Positions 53,462-62,856 of a stretch of DNA of 64,000 nucleotides are shown in pieces. How positions within the stretch are numbered: the first letter of the stretch is position 1; every line of letters begins with the position of its first letter. The translations under genes were made by a program, and so were the position numbers. Origin of the DNA: Candidatus Limnocylindria bacterium (lineage in GTDB: Bacteria; Chloroflexota; Limnocylindria; P2-11E); contig DATDEH010000005.1 of the NCBI GenBank assembly GCA_036523395.1, positions 1 through 64,000 of the forward strand, read 5' to 3'. Below the pieces are notes generated by a model. The model saw only the letters and a program-made list of their open reading frames with translations. It searched no databases and was not told the DNA's origin.

Positions 53462-54396
53462 GCAGCCGTCCCGTACGCGTCCCGGAGTCCGGCTTCGAGC
53501 GGACGCGACGAGTAGCCGAGCTCGCTCTTTGCGCGCGCATCGCTTGCCCAGAAGGTCACCCCTTTCGAGCTTGTCACCACCTCGCGCAGACCCGGCCGCA
53601 CGAGCGCGCCGAGTTGGAGCAGGACGTAGGGCAAGCGCAGGCGCGGGAGGTCGCGGCCGCCAATGCGCGCAAGGACGGCGAACGCATCCGCGACCCGGGC
53701 GATCTCGCCGCCCAGGACGTAGCTCTGTCCGATCTGTCCGCGGTCAAGGACGAGCACGATGCCGCGCGCGACGTCCTCGACATGCACGAAGTTGAGGCCC
53801 GTGTCGGCGAACGGCACGAATGGCAGCCTGCCGCGGACGAAATCGCGCATCAGACCGCCCATGCCGGACGTGTCGCCGGGACCGTACACACCGCCGGGCT
53901 GCGCGATCGAGATCGGGAGGCCGCGCCCGGCGAACTGCAGCGCGATCTCGTGCGCCTGGACCTTCGTCTCCTCGTAATAGGACGTGTACGGACCCGTGCG
54001 CGCGTACGTCTCGTCGACGACCTGCCCTTGCGTGTTCCCGAACACCGCGACCGTCGAGATGTACGCCACGCGACGGACGCCCGCGTCGAGGGCCGCCTCG
54101 AGCACGTGCTCGGTACCGGTCACGTTCGCGGCGAACATGGCGGCTCGGCGCGACGGCGGGATGCCGACCTCGTACATCGCTGCGCCGTGCACGACGGCGT
54201 CGACGCCCTCCATCCCGCGGTGCAGCGCGCCGCCATCGGAGAGATCGCCGGTGAACAGGTCAACGCCGGCGCGCGCGAGCGTCTGCGCACGCGACGCGTC
54301 GCGGACGAGAGCGCGCACCTCGTCGCCGCGAGCGAGCAGCTGCAACGTGACCGTGCCGGTGACGAAGCCCGTGGCGCCGGTGACGAAGACCTTCAC
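53458..54396 (-). CDS. NAD-dependent epimerase/dehydratase-family protein
   Basis: An extended short-chain dehydrogenase of 312 residues, cytosolic. It has the nucleotide motif VKVFVTGATGFVTGTVTLQLL at residue 1, the active-site YxxxK in TSYYEETKVQAHE, and HGAAMYEVGIPPSRRA. Compared with classical members the second Gly of the GxxGxxG motif is Phe-Val rather than Ile-Gly, which is a mild change. The substrate is unknown. The GTG start overlaps the YbaK gene stop (GTGA), and its stop shares CTAG with the convergent gene. Confidence 0.88.
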   Translation of the reverse strand: MKVFVTGATGFVTGTVTLQLLARGDEVRALVRDASRAQTLARAGVDLFTGDLSDGGALHRGMEGVDAVVHGAAMYEVGIPPSRRAAMFAANVTGTEHVLEAALDAGVRRVAYISTVAVFGNTQGQVVDETYARTGPYTSYYEETKVQAHEIALQFAGRGLPISIAQPGGVYGPGDTSGMGGLMRDFVRGRLPFVPFADTGLNFVHVEDVARGIVLVLDRGQIGQSYVLGGEIARVADAFAVLARIGGRDLPRLRLPYVLLQLGALVRPGLREVVTSSKGVTFWASDARAKSELGYSSRPLEAGLRDAYGTAA

Positions 54397-54872
54397 TCGG
54401 CGACGCGCGCGGTCTTCGCGTCCGCGAGACGGCGCAGATCTGCAACGAAGATCTCGAAGACGGCGTCCGGCAATCCCGCCGCGGCCCAGACCTTCTCGAA
54501 GCGGGACATGTCTTCGTCGATCACGGTCTCGCACGGCGTCTCGTGCGCGAACGGCGGGACGCCGCCGATGGCGTAGCCGGTGTAGCGCTTCGCCTCATCC
54601 GCAGTCGTGCGCCGCACGCCGCTCGCGCCGAGGACCTCCCGCAGCCGCTCCTCGCTCACACGGCGGTCACCGCAACAGAGCACGACGATCGCGCGACCAT
54701 CGGCGACGAACACAAGCGACTTCACGATCTCCCCGACGCTGACCCCGATCTCGCGCGCCGCATCTTGCGCGGTGCGCGTGCTCGCGGGAAACCGACGTAT
54801 CTCGATAGGCACGCCGCGCTCGGCCGCGTAAGCGCGCACGCGCGCGACATTTGGATGCTCAGCGACGGTCAC
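54393..54872 (-). CDS. YbaK/ProX-type aminoacyl-tRNA deacylase
   Basis: A 159-residue editing-domain protein that hydrolyses mischarged tRNAs (Cys-tRNAPro or Ala-tRNAPro in known cases). Typical stretches are TRTAQDAAREIGVSVGEIVKSLVFVAD (catalytic Lys near residue 51), TGYAIGGVPPFAH and an ATR-like ending. It is cytosolic. It starts at the edge of a long non-coding foldback element. Confidence 0.9.
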   Translation of the reverse strand: MTVAEHPNVARVRAYAAERGVPIEIRRFPASTRTAQDAAREIGVSVGEIVKSLVFVADGRAIVVLCCGDRRVSEERLREVLGASGVRRTTADEAKRYTGYAIGGVPPFAHETPCETVIDEDMSRFEKVWAAAGLPDAVFEIFVADLRRLADAKTARVAE

Positions 54873-54915
54873 GCGCTCAAGTGTGGCGCCAAGTCATTAG
54901 TCAGCGGAGCGAGTC

Positions 54916-55047
54916 GGTACGGCGGCTGGCGTTCGCTCCCCTCGAGCGAGCATCTGCGCCCAGCCGGCCCGAAGGGGCGCGCGAGTTGCATGGCGGGCCG
55001 GCGTAGCCGGCTGCGAGCGAGAGGAGCGGACGCCAGCTGCGAGTACC
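54916..55047. repeat. Long foldback (nested inverted repeat) in non-coding DNA
   Basis: The outer arms are 54916-54939 and 55023-55047: GGTACGGCGGCTGGCGTTCG matches the reverse complement of the second arm with few mismatches. Inside, CAGCCGGC (54961-54968) pairs perfectly with GCCGGCTG (55006-55013). The whole 185-base gap between the YbaK gene start and the end of the transglutaminase gene could fold into one branched structure. It may be a bidirectional terminator, a mobile palindrome or a structured RNA; there is no protein coding. Confidence 0.7.
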
Positions 55048-55057
55048 GAGCGAGCGG

Positions 55058-57370
55058 CTACCGCCAAATATGAGCGATGCCCGAGACGAGGCGTGCGGGA
55101 AGCAGCCCGACGAGCGTGCGTGCGAGCCTGCGCCAGCCCGACACGGCGCGCTCGACATCTTCATCCGTCGCCCCAGCCGTCGTGTAGCGATCGTGCACGC
55201 GCGCCTCGGCGATGTCCTGGATCGGCGACTTCGCGTCAGGCACAGCTTCGCCGAGCATCGCCGCGTACTCGTACGTCGTCTGCGATGGATCCACGGCGAA
55301 GCCCGCATAGGAGGCCAGGAGACGCGCCTTGCCCCAGGCGGAGTCGACCGACGGTTGCCCGCGGAAGCGGAGCTCGAAGCGCGCGAACGCGAGCAGGAGC
55401 AGGAGCAGGAGCGCCCCCATGAGCGCGGCGACCGGACGCGGGTCGAAGTTCTGCACCGCCTGGACGACGCCGCTGCCGAAGCCCTGACCCTCGTCCGGGG
55501 CGTTGTCGGCAGCCTGCAGGTCGCGCTCGCCGCGGTCGATCGCGCTCGTTCCAGCGGGGTTGTCCTCGCCGCCGCCCGCCGAGCCGCCGCCGATCGCCTC
55601 GCTGTCGACGCGGAAGACCGGCGCCTGCGACGGCGTGGGCTCGAACTCGACCCACCCGTAGAGCGGGAAGTACACCTCGACCCACGCGTGCGCGTCGAGC
55701 TCTTTCACGAAGAACTTGCCGGTCGACGGGTCGAGCGTGCCGGCGGTGTAGCCCTCGACCACGCGCGCCGGTACGCCGAGCTCGCGCAGCATCACGACCA
55801 TCGATGACGCGAAGTACTCGCAGAAGTCTTCCTTCAGGTCGAACAGGAAGAAGTCCACCGGGTCGCGCCCCGCGGGAGGTGCGCGGACCGTCGGCGCGTA
55901 GCGGTACGTCGTGCGCAGGAACGACTCGATGACCTCGGCCCTGTCGTACGGATCCGTCTGCTCGCCGGCGACCTTGTGCGCGAGGTCGCGCACGCGCTGC
56001 GGCAGCGTAGAGGGCAGCTGCAGGTACTTCTGTTTGATGTAGTCGGGGTAGATATTCGAGGCGCGGCGCAGCGCGGCCTTGTCAGCGACCGAGACGTACG
56101 ACGTGACCGTGTAATTCTCGGAGGCCTGTCCGCTGCGAACGGCGCGGAGCGCGGACGAATAGGACTTGTCCGCACCGGTCTGGAACTGGTAGGGGATGTT
56201 GACTCTCACCGGCTCGTTCGCGGCGAACAGGAGGTTCTGCTGCGGCACGAGCATCTCGAACGTCGCCTCGAACTTCTCGCGTCCGAGCACGGTCGGGCTG
56301 AGCTTGTCGACCTTGTCCGTCTCCGTCGTGCGCCAACCGTTCCCGGTGTAGAAGTCGTATGCGATCGCTCGCCAGAAGCGGCCCTGTGGCGCGTCGACGG
56401 TCATGACGACGCGGTCCGCGAGGTTCGGCGATTGCCCCAGGCGGATCGCATCGGTGAAGGAAACGCCACGAAGGCGGCTCGGACCCGATACACCGGCGAA
56501 GAAACGCTGCCATTCGGCCTCGACCGAGCGATAAGGCGTTTCGAACACGCTGTACGCGCGGTTCAGCACCTCGGCCGCACCGACACGCGGCGTGACGAGC
56601 GCCATGATCACGAGGACCATCGTCCAGGTCATCCCACCGCGTAGCAGGCGCCAGTCCATCTCGCCGGACGGCACGATGTTGTTGCGCGTCCACCGCTCCT
56701 GCAGCAGGACGATGTGCAGTCGCACGAGCAGCACGAGCGCGGAGAGCGAGAAGACGACAAGATCGGCGATGAGGTTCGTCAGCGCCATCGAGACGTTGAC
56801 GACGAGGCAGAAGCCCATGAAGAGGATCGCGTCCCACGGCCGCAGCGACCGCGACAGCGCGAAAGTGCCGACGTACGCCGCGGTCCAGACCGTCGAGCCA
56901 AGGAACAGGACGAATACCGTCGGGTCGGTCGCCGCCTCGCCCGCAAGCACCTGGGTGATCCAGTTGTTCACGCTCACCGCGAGGTGCACGACGCGTTCGC
57001 GGAACGCTCCTTCGTCCGAGGCGAACGCGGTCGAGAGCACGATCGCGATGGTCCCGACGATCCCGCCAACGATCATCGCGCGCCGCGTCGCCATCGTGCC
57101 GTTGCCGATGATGATCGCGAGCGCGATGCCGCTGAACACGAGCCAGGTGAAGTGCTCCTGCGTGACGACCCAGTCGGCCTGCTGCAGCGAGAGCGGGTAG
57201 ACGCTCATCATGAGCAGGTAGATCGGCAGCGCGAACCAACCGCCGCGGAAGCGCAGCTTCCGCCAGGCGATCGGCGGGAACAGCGAGCGAACCGACCTGC
57301 GGAGCCACCGGCCCGCGGCGGCGAGTTGCAGCGAGAGCGCGCTCGGCGGCACCGTCGCGTTACGCAGCAT
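55058..57370 (-). CDS. TgpA-like membrane transglutaminase (DUF3488)
   Basis: A 770-residue protein with six or seven N-terminal membrane helices, an extracytoplasmic transglutaminase-like domain and a further C-terminal helix (about 665-685). The domain has the Cys of DLKEDFCEYFASSMVV (about residue 508), His of DAHAWVEVYFPLYGWVEFEPT and Glu in FEPTPSQ where other members have Asp. Members are paired with MoxR and DUF58, as here. Overlaps the DUF58 gene by 11 bases. The ATG at 57370 is chosen; a GTG at 57385 is possible. Confidence 0.92.
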   Translation of the reverse strand: MLRNATVPPSALSLQLAAAGRWLRRSVRSLFPPIAWRKLRFRGGWFALPIYLLMMSVYPLSLQQADWVVTQEHFTWLVFSGIALAIIIGNGTMATRRAMIVGGIVGTIAIVLSTAFASDEGAFRERVVHLAVSVNNWITQVLAGEAATDPTVFVLFLGSTVWTAAYVGTFALSRSLRPWDAILFMGFCLVVNVSMALTNLIADLVVFSLSALVLLVRLHIVLLQERWTRNNIVPSGEMDWRLLRGGMTWTMVLVIMALVTPRVGAAEVLNRAYSVFETPYRSVEAEWQRFFAGVSGPSRLRGVSFTDAIRLGQSPNLADRVVMTVDAPQGRFWRAIAYDFYTGNGWRTTETDKVDKLSPTVLGREKFEATFEMLVPQQNLLFAANEPVRVNIPYQFQTGADKSYSSALRAVRSGQASENYTVTSYVSVADKAALRRASNIYPDYIKQKYLQLPSTLPQRVRDLAHKVAGEQTDPYDRAEVIESFLRTTYRYAPTVRAPPAGRDPVDFFLFDLKEDFCEYFASSMVVMLRELGVPARVVEGYTAGTLDPSTGKFFVKELDAHAWVEVYFPLYGWVEFEPTPSQAPVFRVDSEAIGGGSAGGGEDNPAGTSAIDRGERDLQAADNAPDEGQGFGSGVVQAVQNFDPRPVAALMGALLLLLLLAFARFELRFRGQPSVDSAWGKARLLASYAGFAVDPSQTTYEYAAMLGEAVPDAKSPIQDIAEARVHDRYTTAGATDEDVERAVSGWRRLARTLVGLLPARLVSGIAHIWR

Positions 57371-58571
57371 TGCCGGCCGCCTCACGGAAGATGTCGGAGA
57401 TCGATGCGCCCGGCGCGAGATACGTCGCGGTCACGCCGGCGATCGCGAGCTCGCCGAGGAGCGCGTGCCGGCGCGCGCGGTCGCGCTCGTCGGTGGGCAC
57501 GGACGGACCCACGATCACGGCCTGCGTCGCGATCGCGGCCTCGCGCAGCGTGCTGGCGGGGCGGACCCAGCCGCGGTCGAGCGACGGCGTGATGAGAACG
57601 CACGCCGAGCCGCGACGAAGGCGCGGCAGCGTTTCCACCAGCGTCTCGGCGATCGAGCGCGAGCCGCCGGCGTTGATCTCGGCGAGGTACTGCATGAGCT
57701 TCCCGTACTGCTTCGTGCCGCGGTCCGGCTGAAGGACCTCGGCCCGCGAGCCGCTCGTGATCATCCCGACGTTGCGGTGCTCGCGGAGCGCCTTCGAGAC
57801 GATCGAGGCCGCGACGGTGACCGCACGCTCCTCGGTCGAGTCCTCGCCGTCCCCACGGTGCCAGTGGCGCTCGAGGTCGACGTAGATCCAGAGGTCGGCG
57901 GTCTTGTCGAGCTCGAACTCTTTCACCTGCAGGCCGCGGTGACGCACTGACGACGGCCAGTGGATGCGGTTCATCGCGTCGCCAGGGCGGTACTGCCGGA
58001 TGCCCATGACCATCGAGGTCGACTGGAGCGAGCGTTGTCCGGTGAGCACGCCGCCCTCGAGGACCGAGCCGGGTAGCTGCCAGTGCGGGAGCGGCATCAC
58101 ACGCGGATACACCAGAAGCAGCGCTTCGGTTGCGACGCGCGCTTCCTTGGGGAAGAGACCGAACGGATCGCCGCTGCGCAGCACGATCGGGCCGAGCTTG
58201 TAACGGCCGCGGCGGATCGCTTTCGCCAGGACCTTCCACTTGCGCGTCTTGCCCTTGCCGCCGATCGAGAGGACGCGACCGGGCAGCGGCTCCGGCCAGT
58301 TGGACTCCTCGGAGATCTCGAGCCACAGCTTGCCGAACGAGCTGTCGTTGCGGAGCTCGTACACCAGCTCGATCGTGTCGCCGAGGTGCGCGTAGGACTG
58401 CGAGAGCGCGCGCTTGATCGAGAGACCGTCCAGCGTCAGCCGTGCCTGCACCCACGCGATCACGGCGACGAAGAGCAGCAGGTAGGTCAGGTAACTGAGC
58501 AGCTCGAGCCCCGTCGACGCCGCGACGATGAAGAGCGCGATCCATACGACCGCGAAGTGCCAGGGCTTCAC
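57360..58571 (-). CDS. DUF58 domain protein
   Basis: A 403-residue protein with two N-terminal hydrophobic segments and a cytoplasmic von Willebrand-like part, GQRSLQSTSMVMGIRQYRPGDAMNRIHWPSSVR being the DUF58 hallmark. This family forms a functional triad with MoxR AAA ATPases and TgpA-like transglutaminases; the three genes are adjacent here. A GTG start is used. Confidence 0.94.
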   Translation of the reverse strand: MKPWHFAVVWIALFIVAASTGLELLSYLTYLLLFVAVIAWVQARLTLDGLSIKRALSQSYAHLGDTIELVYELRNDSSFGKLWLEISEESNWPEPLPGRVLSIGGKGKTRKWKVLAKAIRRGRYKLGPIVLRSGDPFGLFPKEARVATEALLLVYPRVMPLPHWQLPGSVLEGGVLTGQRSLQSTSMVMGIRQYRPGDAMNRIHWPSSVRHRGLQVKEFELDKTADLWIYVDLERHWHRGDGEDSTEERAVTVAASIVSKALREHRNVGMITSGSRAEVLQPDRGTKQYGKLMQYLAEINAGGSRSIAETLVETLPRLRRGSACVLITPSLDRGWVRPASTLREAAIATQAVIVGPSVPTDERDRARRHALLGELAIAGVTATYLAPGASISDIFREAAGNAA

Positions 58572-58592
58572 CTAGTGAGCCCGCATCACTTA

Positions 58593-59555
58593 CTAGGCGC
58601 GCGCCGCGGTCTGCGAGAGCTCGACCGGAACGCTCGCCAACACCTCCGCGATGACCGTTGTTGCGGCGAGGTCCTTCAGGCGGGCCTGCGGCTGCAGGAT
58701 CAGCCGGTGCGAGAGCGTTGGCCCGGCGAGCGCCTTCACGTCGTCGGGCAGAACGAAGTCCCGACCCTGGATGAGCGCGTAGGCCTGCGACGCGCGCGCG
58801 AGCGCGAGCGAACCACGCGGCGACGCGCCGAGATACACGTCGGGGTGTGAGCGCGTTGCGTTCACCACGCCGACCACGTAGGTCTTCACCTGCTCCGCGA
58901 TGTGCACATCCTTCACTGCGCTCATGGCCTTCAGCAGCTCGTCCGCGCCCATGACCTGCTCGATCGTCTCGAGCGGATGGATGACGCGCTGCGCGTCGAG
59001 GATCGCGATCTCCTCGCGCTCCTTCGGATAGCCGAGCTGCAGGCGGATGAAGAAGCGGTCGAGCTGCGCCTCGGGAAGTGGGAAGGTTCCCTCGTACTCG
59101 ATCGGGTTCTGGGTCGCCATGACGAGGAACGGATCGGGGAGCTGGTAGGTCACGCCGTCGACGGTGACCTGGTGCTCCTCCATCGCCTCGAGGAGCGCCG
59201 ATTGCGTCTTCGGGGTCGCGCGGTTGATCTCGTCGGCGAGGACGATCTGCGTCATCACCGGACCCGGCCGGAACTCGAACTGATTGGTCCGCTGATTGAA
59301 GATCGAAACGCCGGTGACGTCGGAGGGCAGCAGGTCGGGCGTGAACTGGATGCGCTTGAAAGAGCAGCCGAGCGACCGCGCGATGGCCTTGGCGAGCATC
59401 GTCTTGCCGGTACCGGGAACGTCCTCAACCAGAATGTGGCCGCGGCAGACGAGGGCGACGAGCGCAAGCTCGACCTCGTGGTGCTTGCCGAAGATGACGC
59501 GCTCGACGTTGGCGACGACCGCGCCTATCCGCGTGGCGAGCCCGCTCTTGTCCAT
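58593..59555 (-). CDS. MoxR-family AAA+ ATPase
   Basis: A chaperone-like AAA+ ATPase of 320 residues. Walker A is [21 protein letters not shown], Walker B is [24 protein letters not shown], sensor 1 [24 protein letters not shown]. The C-terminal domain [22 protein letters not shown] is diagnostic of the MoxR family. A strong GGGAGAGG site precedes the ATG at 59555; the frame is open 38 codons further upstream without homology. Probably starts a DUF58/TgpA subunit of the envelope operon. Confidence 0.95.
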   Translation of the reverse strand: MDKSGLATRIGAVVANVERVIFGKHHEVELALVALVCRGHILVEDVPGTGKTMLAKAIARSLGCSFKRIQFTPDLLPSDVTGVSIFNQRTNQFEFRPGPVMTQIVLADEINRATPKTQSALLEAMEEHQVTVDGVTYQLPDPFLVMATQNPIEYEGTFPLPEAQLDRFFIRLQLGYPKEREEIAILDAQRVIHPLETIEQVMGADELLKAMSAVKDVHIAEQVKTYVVGVVNATRSHPDVYLGASPRGSLALARASQAYALIQGRDFVLPDDVKALAGPTLSHRLILQPQARLKDLAATTVIAEVLASVPVELSQTAARA

Positions 59556-59674
59556 TGCCTCTCCCAGACCGGTTTGTCGCGGAATTCGAGCCATGCGGGC
59601 CCGTCTGAACATGCTAATTGCCGTACCGGTGTTACCCGAAAGAACGCTCCAGTGCGCTACTTGGTTCACACCAG

Positions 59675-59688
59675 GCCGAAACTTCGGC
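59675..59688. other. Short perfect hairpin after the PBP gene
   Basis: GCCGAA-AC-TTCGGC, a six-pair stem that begins at the PBP stop codon. No run of T follows in the transcribed direction, so it would be a weak or factor-assisted stop between the PBP gene and MoxR at most. Confidence 0.3.
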
Positions 59689-61124
59689 TATCTGCCCAGT
59701 GCAGCCGCCATGACCCGCCCGCCGAGCGGCGCGGCGTCCTCGCCGCCTCTGGGCGAGTTCTCGAGGAGGATCGCGACCGCGACCGTGGGCGCCTCGGCCG
59801 GGGCGAACCCCACGAACCAGCCGTGCGGCGCGCCGGACGGGTTCTCGGCGCTGCCGGTCTTCCCCGCCACGTGCACGCCGACGATCTTCGCCGCGAACGC
59901 GAACGCGCCGGGACCCTCGACCGCCCCGACCAGCATCGTCGTGAGCGCCCGCGCGGTCTCGCCCTTGATGACCTGGCCCGCCGGACCGGGTGCGATCACC
60001 CGGATCGCGTGTCCCTCGGCGTCGCGGACCTCGTTCACGTAATGCGGCGTCGGCATGACGCCGCCCATGCCGACGGTGGCGACGACGAGCGCCATCTGCA
60101 GCGGTGTCGTGAGAAGCTCCCCCTGCCCGTAGGCGGTGTCCGCGATGAGCGTCGGACGGTCCAGCGCTCCGGTCCTTGAGATCTGGCCCCTGGCGGCGGT
60201 GACGTCACAGCGTGACGGGGCGCCGATGCCGAAGCGCTGCGCGTACTCCGCGAGCTTGGCTCCCCCGATCTGCAGCCCGATCTTGGCGAAGTAGATGTTC
60301 TCGGACAGCCGATACCCGTCGGCCATCGTGTAATCGCCGTGCGCGCGTGAGGAGGAACGCACGAAGTACGTGCCCCACGACCTATCGGCCTGCCACGGAT
60401 CGTCCACGCGGACCTTCGCGTTCGGATCCACGTCGCTCTCGATCGCCGCGGCGCCGGTGATGATCTTGAACGTCGACCCCGGCGGATACAGACCCTGTGT
60501 CACGCGATTGATGAGCGGCTTGTCCGGATCCGCATTCACCTGTTTCCATGCGGCGTCCTCGGTCAGCGGATCGGAGATCAGACTCGGGTCGTACTGCGGA
60601 TAGCTGGCCGACGCGAGGATCGAGCCATTGCGCGGATCGATCGCGACGATGGCGCCGCGCCGGTTGCCCAGCGCCGCCACAGCAGCCTGCTGGACCTTCG
60701 GGTCGATGCCGAGCACGATCGACCCGGGCGGCACGCGCTCGCGCAGGTAGCGCGCGCGCCACTGTGACAGCGGATCCGCCGGATCCTGGCCGATCAGCGA
60801 TTCGGAGTACGCGGCCTCGACCCCGGACGCGCCGAACTGGAACGACGCGTACCCGGTGACGTGCGCGAGCGTCTTGTCCTTGTAGACGCGCTTGTATCCG
60901 TTATTCGTCTGGACGCTCTCGGCAAGCGGTTTCCCCGCCGCGTCGGTGATGATCCCGCGCGGCCGGTCACGTATCGCGGCGACAAGCCGGGGGTTGTATG
61001 GGTCCGTCGCGAGCTCCTCACCGGACGCGAGCGTCCAATATCCGACGCCGAGCGAGGTCACAAGGAACGCCAGCGCGATGGTGAGCGTGAGCCCGCGGAT
61101 GTTGGCGGCGATCGAGCTCGTCAA
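59688..61124 (-). CDS. Class B penicillin-binding protein (FtsI/PbpA-like transpeptidase)
   Basis: Peptidoglycan transpeptidase of 478 residues with one N-terminal membrane anchor (residues 7-30). Active-site motifs are SxxK in PPGSTFKIITGAAA (about residue 236), SxN in RLSENIYF and KTG in HVAGKTGSAENP. The TTG at 61124 overlaps the stop of the RodA/FtsW gene (TTGA). It follows RodA as in the actinobacterial rodA-pbpA pair, so the two are expected to make a transglycosylase-transpeptidase complex for elongation or division. Confidence 0.94.
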   Translation of the reverse strand: MTSSIAANIRGLTLTIALAFLVTSLGVGYWTLASGEELATDPYNPRLVAAIRDRPRGIITDAAGKPLAESVQTNNGYKRVYKDKTLAHVTGYASFQFGASGVEAAYSESLIGQDPADPLSQWRARYLRERVPPGSIVLGIDPKVQQAAVAALGNRRGAIVAIDPRNGSILASASYPQYDPSLISDPLTEDAAWKQVNADPDKPLINRVTQGLYPPGSTFKIITGAAAIESDVDPNAKVRVDDPWQADRSWGTYFVRSSSRAHGDYTMADGYRLSENIYFAKIGLQIGGAKLAEYAQRFGIGAPSRCDVTAARGQISRTGALDRPTLIADTAYGQGELLTTPLQMALVVATVGMGGVMPTPHYVNEVRDAEGHAIRVIAPGPAGQVIKGETARALTTMLVGAVEGPGAFAFAAKIVGVHVAGKTGSAENPSGAPHGWFVGFAPAEAPTVAVAILLENSPRGGEDAAPLGGRVMAAALGR

Positions 61125-62413
61125 GGCGTGCCCCGCACACGTGCGGTGAGGTCGCTCACGCGTATGAGGAGCGCGACGAGCATCCAGTTCGTGACGAGCG
61201 ACGAGCCTCCATACGCGACGAAGGGCAGCGTGATGCCGGTGAGCGGGATGAGCCGCGCGTTGCCGCCGACGATGACCAGCGTCTGGACGGCCACGATGAA
61301 AGAAAGACCCGCGGCGAGGAGCTGCAGGAACGGCGTCGGCGCGCGAAGCGCGATGAGCATGCCGCGGTACACGAAGAGGAGGTAGAGCGCAAGCAGGGCG
61401 AGCGCGCCGGCGAAGCCGGCCTCTTCCGCGAACGCGTCGAAGACGAAGTCGCTCCACACGACCGGTATGCGATCCGGCATGCCGTTCCCGAGCCCGGCGC
61501 CGAAGAGCCCGCCGTTCGCGAGCGCGAAGAGGCCCTGCACGAGCTGATATCCGGAATCGAATCGCACGTCCTCGGCGAAGGGATGCAGCCACACGTCGAC
61601 GCGGGCCGCGACGTGGCCGAACACGTGGTATGCGACGAAACCTCCGACGAGCAGCAGCAGGATGCCGATGAGCGTGTAGAAGGCCTCGCCGGTCGCGAGA
61701 TAGAGCATCGCGAGGAAGATCCCGAGGAACAGCAGCGTGGCCCCGAGGTCACGCTCGAAGACCATCACGACCATCGCGATCGCCCACATCGCGACGATCG
61801 GACCGAAGTACGGGAGCGGCGGCACCGGGATCGGACCGAACCGCCGCTGCGTTTGCGAGAGGACCTCCCTGAACTCCTCGAGATAGGCGGCGAAGAAGAT
61901 CACGAGAAGGATCTTGACCGCCTCCCACGGCTCGAACGTCACGGTGCCCAGACCGATCCAGATCCGCGCGCCGTTCACCTCGCGCCCGATGACCGGCAGG
62001 AGCGGCGACAGGAGGAGCAGGACGCCGAGCAGGGCCCAGGTCCACTTGAAGCGCGACAGCGCGGTGAGGTCGCGCGGGATGAGGATCGTCGCCGCGAACG
62101 CGCCCGCCGCGATCAGGGTCCACGAGAGCTGCTGGACGAGCAGGTTCGAGGCGAGCCGCTGTACGAGTACGAGGCCGATGGCGGTGAGCGCGGCGGCGAT
62201 GGGGAGGAGCAGCTGGTCGCCACGGATGCCGCGCGCGGCGAGGAACAGGTGGAGCACGAACGCGATCACGACGAAGGTCACCGGGATGACGAGCTGCTGC
62301 GGCCGGAAGCCGGCGACCTCCGCCGCAGCGACCGCGACCGATCCGGTGATGCCCATCGCGGCGACCCAGAAGAGGAGACCGAGCTCGGGCCTGCGGCGAG
62401 TGACCGCGATCAT
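61121..62413 (-). CDS. RodA/FtsW-type peptidoglycan polymerase (SEDS)
   Basis: A SEDS-family glycosyltransferase, 430 residues with about ten membrane helices. The family signature includes the SEDS Asp region, here VFERDLGATLLFLGIFLAML, and the closing GITLPFVAYGGSSLVTNW. It polymerises lipid II with its neighbouring class B PBP. The order FhaA, FhaB, RodA, PBP parallels the actinobacterial operon but has no kinase genes. ATG start overlaps the FHA gene (ATGA). Confidence 0.94.
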   Translation of the reverse strand: MIAVTRRRPELGLLFWVAAMGITGSVAVAAAEVAGFRPQQLVIPVTFVVIAFVLHLFLAARGIRGDQLLLPIAAALTAIGLVLVQRLASNLLVQQLSWTLIAAGAFAATILIPRDLTALSRFKWTWALLGVLLLLSPLLPVIGREVNGARIWIGLGTVTFEPWEAVKILLVIFFAAYLEEFREVLSQTQRRFGPIPVPPLPYFGPIVAMWAIAMVVMVFERDLGATLLFLGIFLAMLYLATGEAFYTLIGILLLLVGGFVAYHVFGHVAARVDVWLHPFAEDVRFDSGYQLVQGLFALANGGLFGAGLGNGMPDRIPVVWSDFVFDAFAEEAGFAGALALLALYLLFVYRGMLIALRAPTPFLQLLAAGLSFIVAVQTLVIVGGNARLIPLTGITLPFVAYGGSSLVTNWMLVALLIRVSDLTARVRGTP

Positions 62414-62856
62414 CCCGAGCCCTTCTCCAATCGGAGTGCGATGCGCCCGATGGCGAGCTCGTCACCGAACTGCAGCCGCTCCGCGCGCTCGATGCGCGTT
62501 CCATTGACGACGGTGCCGTTGGTGCTTCCGAGGTCCTCGATCCACCACTCGCCGTCGCGGAGCTCGAGCACGGCATGGCGCGCCGACGCCGCCTCGTCGG
62601 AGAGGGGAACGTCGTTGCCCGCGTCACGGCCGATCGAGGTGGACGCTCGAAGCGAGAAGCGCTCCCCCACCCGCGGGGCGTGACCCGCGTTGCGCTCGAC
62701 GATGAGCACGCCGAGGGCGCGCGTCGCGCCGTCGACCGCGCGCTCCGCTACGAGGGCGCGGTGCAGCACGCCGAACGCGCGCAACAGGAAGAGATAGAGG
62801 AGCAGCAGGAAGGCGATGCGCACACCCCACAGCAGTAGGGCGAACGTGATCTCCAT
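62410..62856 (-). CDS. FHA-domain protein with N-terminal membrane helix (FhaB-like)
   Basis: A 148-residue protein: one membrane helix at residues 5-25, a linker, then a forkhead-associated domain with STSIGRDAGNDVPLSDEAASARHAVLELRD (GR, S-x-x-H) and GSTNGTVVNG. FHA domains bind phosphothreonine; in the actinobacterial system FhaB links kinases to the cell-wall complex. It directly abuts FhaA (TAG then ATG). Confidence 0.9.
   Translation of the reverse strand: MEITFALLLWGVRIAFLLLLYLFLLRAFGVLHRALVAERAVDGATRALGVLIVERNAGHAPRVGERFSLRASTSIGRDAGNDVPLSDEAASARHAVLELRDGEWWIEDLGSTNGTVVNGTRIERAERLQFGDELAIGRIALRLEKGSG

Noticed and set aside
59556-59687. Promoter for moxR in the PBP-moxR gap
   Set aside because: AATTAGCAT could be a -10, but no matching -35 at 16-19 bases was found; left uncalled.
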